A stretch of 64,000 bases of DNA from Scatomonas sp963928055 (lineage in GTDB: Bacteria > Bacillota > Clostridia > Lachnospirales > Lachnospiraceae), in contig CAWVDN010000003.1 of assembly GCA_963928055.1 (NCBI GenBank), positions 1 to 64,000 on the forward strand. The letters run 5' to 3'. Below are positions 59,238-64,000 of this stretch, in pieces (within the stretch, counting starts at the first letter, position 1; every line of letters starts with the position of its first letter). The notes below the pieces were generated by a model. That model did not search any database. It was not told the origin of the DNA and saw only the letters and a list, made by a program, of their open reading frames with translations. Position numbers and translations under genes: made by a program.

Positions 59238-59618
59238 ATGGCAAAGTTAACTACTGAAGAGTTTATTGCAGCGATCAAAGAGTTATCTGTACTGGAGCTG
59301 AACGAGCTGGTAAAGGCTTGTGAGGAAGAGTTCGGCGTATCCGCGGCAGCAGGCGTTGTTGTAGCGGCAGCAGGCGGAGCCGGTGAGGCAGCCGCTGAGG
59401 AGGAGAAGACCGAGTTCGACGTTGAGCTGACCGAGGTTGGCCCCAACAAGGTTAAAGTTATCAAGGTTGTTCGTGAGGCTACCGGCCTGGGCCTGAAAGA
59501 GGCAAAAGAGCTGGTTGACAGCGCTCCGAAGGTGATCAAAGAGGCTGCTGCAAAGGCTGAGGCTGACGAGATCAAGACTAAACTGGAGGCTGAGGGAGCG
59601 AAAGTTACCCTGAAGTAA
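59238..59618 (+). CDS. rplL: 50S ribosomal protein L7/L12
   Basis: The 126-residue protein has the N-terminal dimerisation part (EEFIAAIKELSVLELNELVK), an alanine-rich hinge and the C-terminal domain (VIKVVREATGLGLKEAKELV). It recruits translational GTPases. ATG 59238 is used; the in-frame ATG at 59223 contains the ribosome-binding site. Confidence 0.96.
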   Translation: MAKLTTEEFIAAIKELSVLELNELVKACEEEFGVSAAAGVVVAAAGGAGEAAAEEEKTEFDVELTEVGPNKVKVIKVVREATGLGLKEAKELVDSAPKVIKEAAAKAEADEIKTKLEAEGAKVTLK

Positions 59619-59647
59619 TTTCGGCTCGGAGTAATAGAAAAACCGGC

Positions 59648-59696
59648 GGGCGCTGCTCCATAGATGCGGGTCATCTATGGAGCGGCGCCCTTTTTT
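59648..59696 (+). terminator. Very strong terminator after rplL
   Basis: A 19-bp stem with one mismatch (arms 59648-59666 and 59672-59690) and a 5-base loop is followed by six T residues. Confidence 0.95.
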
Positions 59697-59880
59697 GTGA
59701 AAAAAACAAAACGGGCGCTGGGGCTGTGCCGAAAAAGAAAAATAATTTTCAAAATAAATAAATATGAAAAAATTAACATCATTTTACATTTCCGCGATAG
59801 TATGTTTTACAAATATCCTGCTATACTCAGTACAACCTGACAGAGAGCAGACATGCTTCAGAGCTGAGGAGGATTTTTGT

Positions 59881-60732
59881 ATGGAAGCAATAAGAAAACA
59901 GACTGCGACGCAGTCCCAGAAACTGATGGTTTTTGTGCTGACTATGGCTCTGTACGGCCTGGCCACCCTGTTTACGGAGCTGATCCCCAGCGTGCAGGTG
60001 GGGATCGTAGAGTTTTCCGTAGAGTATTTTCTGTTTATCCCTCTGACCCTGGCGATGCTGTACGATCCCATGTCAGCGGCTCTGGGAGCGGCTACCGGGG
60101 AGCTGGTCTTCAGTGAGATCATGCTGGGGCAGTTCGGAGGACTGGGAGAGCTGGAAAAATTCATTACCCTGACCATCGGCATCTACATTGCCGGCCGCAT
60201 GGTAAGAAACCCCAAAAATCGGAAGACGGTAGCCCTTGCTGCCATGACCGGCGTGGTGGTCCAGCAGTTCCTGGGCATGGTGGTGGATATCCTGAAAGTA
60301 CAGTTTGCGGTCAATGATTTCGAGGCGGTAGCCGGACTGCCGGAGAGCGTCTTTGCCACGGAGGGGTTTGCCTTCCTGAATGATGTGCTGTTCTCGGGAA
60401 TCCTGTTCTGCCTGCTGCCCACCCTGTTCCTGGTTCCGAAGCTGTATGGAAAGATCGAGCCCCTGCTGGGCATGGAACCCCGGACGGACAAAACGTATCT
60501 GGGAGGGGTCGGTTGGAAAGTGATCCTGGGATCCCTCCTTGCCTTTGTCGTGGCCATCGGCGCGGAGTTTATGGCTGAAAGCGGCATGGCCGGCATCGAC
60601 TGGGAAGCAGACTGGGCTGAAAGCTCTACTGCTATCGCAGTAGCCCTGGTGGTGGCGGCAGTGCTGGCCCTGGCAGTAGTGCTGATCCTGAGAATGCGGT
60701 CTGCCGGAAAAGCAGAAGAAAGAGAGGCCTAA
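59881..60732 (+). CDS. ECF transporter S-component-like membrane protein
   Basis: A 283-residue protein with about seven hydrophobic segments (for example FVLTMALYGLATLFTELIPS and a segment containing VEYFLFIPLTLAMLYDPMSA), typical in shape of ECF substrate-binding (S) subunits, although longer than the usual 180-220. It directly precedes genes for a double ATPase and a T subunit. The substrate is unknown. ATG 59881 follows GAGGAGG; the ORF's first ATG at 59764 lacks a site. The ATPase gene starts at the very next base after its stop. Confidence 0.75.
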   Translation: MEAIRKQTATQSQKLMVFVLTMALYGLATLFTELIPSVQVGIVEFSVEYFLFIPLTLAMLYDPMSAALGAATGELVFSEIMLGQFGGLGELEKFITLTIGIYIAGRMVRNPKNRKTVALAAMTGVVVQQFLGMVVDILKVQFAVNDFEAVAGLPESVFATEGFAFLNDVLFSGILFCLLPTLFLVPKLYGKIEPLLGMEPRTDKTYLGGVGWKVILGSLLAFVVAIGAEFMAESGMAGIDWEADWAESSTAIAVALVVAAVLALAVVLILRMRSAGKAEEREA

Positions 60733-62451
60733 ATGAGCAGTGTGATAGAGATAGAGCATCTGACCTATTCCTATCCCGGGGCTGAGGAGCCTACTCTCAG
60801 AGACATCTCGCTTCAGATCGAAGAAGGGGACTTTCTGGCGGTCGTTGGCAACAACGGCTGCGGAAAGTCCACTTTTTGTAAGACTCTCAACGGACTGATC
60901 CCCCAGTTCATCACCGGGGATTTTGAAGGAAAAGTAATGGCCGGGGGGTTGGATACAAGAAAGGCGGATGTGGGAACTCTGGCGAAAAAGGTGGGATACG
61001 TATATCAGGATTTTGAGAATCAGATCCTTCGGCCTACGGTGCTGGACGATGCTTCTTACGCCTGTCTGAATTACGCTATGAAGGATTATAAAGAACGGGG
61101 CAGAAAGGCGCTGGAGAAATGCGGCCTTCAGGGCCGGGAGAACGACTATATCTGGCAGCTTTCCGGAGGCCAGACCCATCTGCTGGCCCTGGCCGGAGCC
61201 GTATCCCTGGAACCGGATGTGCTGATCCTGGACGAGCCTATCGCCCAGCTGGACCCGGGACACGCGGACCGGATCTACGAAGTTTTAAAGGAACTGAATG
61301 AGCAGTACGGAAAGACGATTCTGGTCATCGAGCACCACACGGAATATATCGCTGACTACTGCAAACATGTGATGCTCATGAAGGACGGAGGGATCCGCTG
61401 GGTGCTGCCGGCCCGGGAAGCTCTGCGCCGGGTGGACGAGCTGCGGGAGTGCAATATCTTCCCGCCCCAGGTGACCGTGGCGGGAAATGAACTCCGCCGT
61501 CAAGGGAGATATCCTTCCGGATATCCGCTGCCCACGACAGTAGAAGAAGGAAAGAAAATCTTTGTGCCGGCGGAGGGAGATGCCCAGGAAACGCCGCGGA
61601 AAGGACAGGAAAAAGAGCCGGGGGAAACGGTGGTTTCCTTTGAACAGGTATCGGCAGCTTACCGTTCTGTAAAGGGAGAGCCAAGAAAGGTATTTGAACA
61701 TTTTGATCTGGAACTGCACCGGGGAGAAAAGATCGCCCTCATCGGATCCAACGGAGCTGGAAAATCTACCCTCATGAAGATGATGGTGGGCCTTCTGAAA
61801 CCCACAGAAGGGGATGTGAAGCTGAACGGAAGCAGCATCCGCAGAGTAAAGCCGGAACAGCTGTCCCGCCAGATCTCCATGGTCTATCAGAATCCCGAGG
61901 ATATGTTCATCATGGATTCCATCCGCAGCGACGTGGCCTACGCCATGGAGGTTCGGGGCATGGAAAATGCCGGGGCCAGGACAGAGGAACTGCTGCGGCG
62001 GTTCCGCCTGCTGGAGCTGAAAGACCGGGACGGCCGTCTTTTGTCCGGCGGGCAGATGCGCCGGGCCAGTCTGGCCATCGGTGTAGCGCTGGATCCGGGG
62101 ATCCTGCTGCTGGACGAGCCCACCGCCAATCTGGATATGGCTACCCGGAAGGAGATCATGACCACCTTAAGCGACATGAAGGAGATCACGGAGACCGTTA
62201 TGATCGCCACCCATGATATGCAGCTGGTCTGTGACTGGGCAGAGCGGATCATCGTCCTCTGTCAGGGCCAGGTCGTTGCCGATGGAAGCCGGGACGAGAT
62301 CTTCGGCAGCAGAGAAGTGATGGAACGGGTGGGCATCCGTCCGCCGGAGATTTTTACTATGGGGCAGATGCTGGATCCGGGAATGCTCTGCTACACGGTG
62401 GAAGAGTTCACCGGGAAATTTGAAGGGAGGAAGAGCCTTGAGAACTGCTAA
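60733..62451 (+). CDS. ECF transporter double ATPase (fused A/A')
   Basis: A 572-residue protein of two ABC ATPase domains. Domain 1: Walker A GNNGCGKSTFCK, signature LSGGQ near residue 143, Walker B VLILDEPIAQLD, then IEHHTE. Domain 2 (from about residue 305): Walker A GSNGAGKSTLMK, LSGGQMRRA, ILLLDEPTANLD, ATHDMQ. It energises the transporter formed with the flanking membrane proteins. Fused ATPases are common in Clostridial ECF systems with dedicated S subunits. Confidence 0.92.
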   Translation: MSSVIEIEHLTYSYPGAEEPTLRDISLQIEEGDFLAVVGNNGCGKSTFCKTLNGLIPQFITGDFEGKVMAGGLDTRKADVGTLAKKVGYVYQDFENQILRPTVLDDASYACLNYAMKDYKERGRKALEKCGLQGRENDYIWQLSGGQTHLLALAGAVSLEPDVLILDEPIAQLDPGHADRIYEVLKELNEQYGKTILVIEHHTEYIADYCKHVMLMKDGGIRWVLPAREALRRVDELRECNIFPPQVTVAGNELRRQGRYPSGYPLPTTVEEGKKIFVPAEGDAQETPRKGQEKEPGETVVSFEQVSAAYRSVKGEPRKVFEHFDLELHRGEKIALIGSNGAGKSTLMKMMVGLLKPTEGDVKLNGSSIRRVKPEQLSRQISMVYQNPEDMFIMDSIRSDVAYAMEVRGMENAGARTEELLRRFRLLELKDRDGRLLSGGQMRRASLAIGVALDPGILLLDEPTANLDMATRKEIMTTLSDMKEITETVMIATHDMQLVCDWAERIIVLCQGQVVADGSRDEIFGSREVMERVGIRPPEIFTMGQMLDPGMLCYTVEEFTGKFEGRKSLENC

Positions 62452-63271
62452 AAAGCTGTCTGAGAATATTCTCGACAAATTTTCCATTGATTTCCTGCGG
62501 AATCAGGTGCTGAAAAACGCCTACGGGAACGATGACACGGTGATCGCCGGCCTGGATGCCAGGATCCTCATCGTCTGGTATCTGTTCTTCGGTCTGGTGC
62601 CCTGGTTTGTAAACGACCTGCCGTTTCTGCTGGGCTGTTTTCTGCTGGTGGCGCTCACCACACGGCTGGCCCGGGTGGCGCCTCTGGTGCTGGTGCTGTT
62701 CCTGGCGGGCGTTTTCTCCCAGACAGGGTATCTGCTGATCGTGACCCTGCTGTTCGGAGGCAATGCCACCGCGATTGCGCCGCTGCTGGTGCTGACCCTG
62801 AAAGTGGCCACGGTATCCCTGGCCTCCATTACCATATTTTCCGGTCTGGATCCCGATAAACTGGCAAACGGCCTGATGTGGTTCGGCTGTCCGGAACGGC
62901 TCTCCTTCTCTATTTCCTACGCCTACCGGATGCTCCCGCTGCTGATGGAGGAGTTCCAGAACGTGCTGCTGTCCTACCGGCTCAGGGGAAATCCCCCGGC
63001 CCATGAGACCCTGCGGGGAAAGATCAAGTATCTGTTTTATCAGATCAAGGTGATCATGCATTCCTTTTATCCCCTGATGCTGAACACAGCCAAACGGTCC
63101 CGGACTACCGTGGAGGTTCTGGAGATCAAAGGGTACCGCTACGCGGCAGTCAACAAAGAAGTAAAAAAGATCAAGCTGTCTGCCATGAAGATCAGCAACA
63201 ATGATCTGCTCTTTCTGTCTCTGTCCTTCCTCTGGGTGGCGGTGACAGTGCTGGTATCTACATTTCTCTGA
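62438..63271 (+). CDS. ECF transporter T component (EcfT/CbiQ family)
   Basis: A 277-residue membrane protein with an N-terminal helical bundle (ILIVWYLFFGLVPWFVNDLP, LVLVLFLAGVFSQTGYLLIV) and the cytoplasmic coupling part (SYAYRMLPLLMEEFQNVLLS, TVEVLEIKGYRYA), corresponding to the coupling helices that contact the ATPases. TTG 62438 follows GGGAGGAAGAG and overlaps the ATPase end by 14 bases. The usual ARG coupling triplets are replaced (YRLRG, EIKGY), as in several group I systems. Confidence 0.85.
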   Translation: MRTAKKLSENILDKFSIDFLRNQVLKNAYGNDDTVIAGLDARILIVWYLFFGLVPWFVNDLPFLLGCFLLVALTTRLARVAPLVLVLFLAGVFSQTGYLLIVTLLFGGNATAIAPLLVLTLKVATVSLASITIFSGLDPDKLANGLMWFGCPERLSFSISYAYRMLPLLMEEFQNVLLSYRLRGNPPAHETLRGKIKYLFYQIKVIMHSFYPLMLNTAKRSRTTVEVLEIKGYRYAAVNKEVKKIKLSAMKISNNDLLFLSLSFLWVAVTVLVSTFL

Positions 63272-63288
63272 GGAAGGAGGAAAAAGAT

Positions 63289-64000
63289 ATGAATCTGGAC
63301 TTTCACACACATGGAAAACTGGCCAAGTACCTGCCTTTTTCCACGGAATATACAGACTGGCTCCTGGGAGAGGCAAAAAATGCCGGGCTGGACGCCATCT
63401 GCCTGACGGAACATTTTAATACTATGAATTTTCGGGAACTGTACCGGTATATGGCCGGAAGCTGCGACCGGGAAGGGGATACCTTCCTGAAAGACGGCCT
63501 GCGGATCTTTCCCGGTATGGAGACCGATATTGCCGAGGGTGGGCATGTTTTGACCATCGGGCCCCTGGATGCTATACTGGAGTTAAATCTGCGGCTGGAA
63601 CCCCACAAGGGAAAGGGCTGTTTTCTTCCGGTGGAGGAAATGCTGGAAATGTTCCGCCAGTACCCGGTGCTCATCGGAGCGGGGCATCCCTTCCGGGCGG
63701 GGGGGCATATTCCGGAGCTTCCGGAAAGCGTGCTCAGAGGGTTTGATTTTCTGGATCTTAACGGCAAAGACGTGGCGGAGGACCGGGAGCGGGCGGAGCG
63801 GCTGACCCGGGAACTGGGGGAGCGGCTGCACCGGCCGGTGGTGGCCGGAAGCGATACCCACCAGGCAGTGCAGTACGGCTGCATCCGTACGGCTTTCCTG
63901 CGGGAATGCTGTACCTTCGGGGAACTGGCCAGGGAGATGGCAGCCGGCCGCTACCAGGTGGAAATCCATCCCGAGGCGGCTTTCCGGGTGAAGACAGCGG
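63289..64000 (+). CDS. PHP-domain metal-dependent phosphoesterase, cut by window end
   Basis: The frame starts at ATG 63289 after GAAGGAGG and stays open to the last base (237 codons). It shows the PHP motifs: DFHTHGK (residues 4-10), CLTEHFNT, PGMETDIAEGGHVL, GAGHPF and VAGSDTHQAVQYG. PHP proteins are metal-dependent phosphatases or nucleases; the substrate is unknown. It follows the ECF T gene by 17 bases and probably belongs to that operon, hinting at a phosphorylated precursor linked to the transported compound. Confidence 0.85.
   Translation, partial: MNLDFHTHGKLAKYLPFSTEYTDWLLGEAKNAGLDAICLTEHFNTMNFRELYRYMAGSCDREGDTFLKDGLRIFPGMETDIAEGGHVLTIGPLDAILELNLRLEPHKGKGCFLPVEEMLEMFRQYPVLIGAGHPFRAGGHIPELPESVLRGFDFLDLNGKDVAEDRERAERLTRELGERLHRPVVAGSDTHQAVQYGCIRTAFLRECCTFGELAREMAAGRYQVEIHPEAAFRVKTA

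Noticed and set aside
59700..59880. Possible riboswitch before the ECF S gene
   Set aside because: The leader shows no known aptamer core and no terminator close to the start codon.
13000..64000. CRISPR arrays
   Set aside because: No regularly spaced direct repeats with unique spacers were seen anywhere in the window.

Overview
The window looks like a chromosome segment of a gut Lachnospiraceae-type Firmicute. It joins a nested set of mobile elements (about 1-36090) to a scarred insertion zone (36600-40870) and then to ordinary, GC-rich chromosome (about 40870-64000). The organism is inferred from gene families and the housekeeping block rpmG-secE-nusG-rplK-rplA-rplJ-rplL with an L10 leader, from a Firmicutes-type LexA box, and from conjugation proteins of the CD1107/CD1108/CD1110/CD1112 families known from Clostridia. 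No 16S rRNA or species marker is present.

Region 1 (1-9124) is the right-hand part of a Tn4451-like integrative mobilizable element. It carries an AT-rich cargo (5'-truncated erm methyltransferase, a nucleotidyltransferase, a peptidase S51-like gene). A GC-rich backbone follows: candidate oriT, mobC, relaxase, Cys-rich VLP protein, RepA-like initiator, DnaC-like loader, tnpW and the large serine recombinase tnpX. Its right end lies directly inside the 3' end of a Maff2 (VirB2-like) gene, so it has jumped into a larger ICE.

Region 2 (9125-about 36090) is that ICE. It holds a type IV secretion module (VirB6, PrgI, VirB4, a two-domain wall hydrolase, DUF4315, DUF4366), topoisomerase III, DUF5688, an ArdC-like antirestriction/metallopeptidase protein, TTRAP and YodL proteins. 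A minus-strand block follows: KTR protein, TetR with twin operators and an FMN reductase, tnpV, ThyX with an Nmad1-like protein, and a second MobC/relaxase pair with its own candidate oriT. It also contains a three-part chimeric ORF, an alpha/beta hydrolase and a membrane XRE regulator. The ICE ends with an excisionase-like DUF6462 gene, a ribbon-helix-helix gene under a perfect consensus promoter, and a Tn916-type tyrosine integrase. The coupling protein and the rest of maff2 should lie left of the window.

Region 3 (36095-40870) contains a tRNA-binding protein, a broken integrase of another element, and an AAA-type ATP-binding gene interrupted by an exactly 200-bp MITE with TA target duplication. 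It also has a Fic protein behind nested inverted repeats, several transposase and regulator fragments, and a candidate type I toxin-antitoxin locus with promoters on both strands.

Region 4 (40870-64000) is chromosomal. It carries a sugar isomerase with a promoter-hairpin, a metallophosphoesterase lacking a normal start codon, and a LexA-controlled Y-family polymerase/YolD operon. The most unusual locus is an operon of a DUF3089 lipoprotein, a STAS protein, a one-module NRPS (C-A-T-reductase) and a membrane SpoIIE-type phosphatase with its own kinase-like ATPase domain. This suggests a peptide-aldehyde or alcohol pathway tied to partner-switching signalling. YitT, DUF975/permease and AlkD-like genes follow, then the ribosomal cluster, an ECF transporter operon and a PHP-domain gene cut by the window end.
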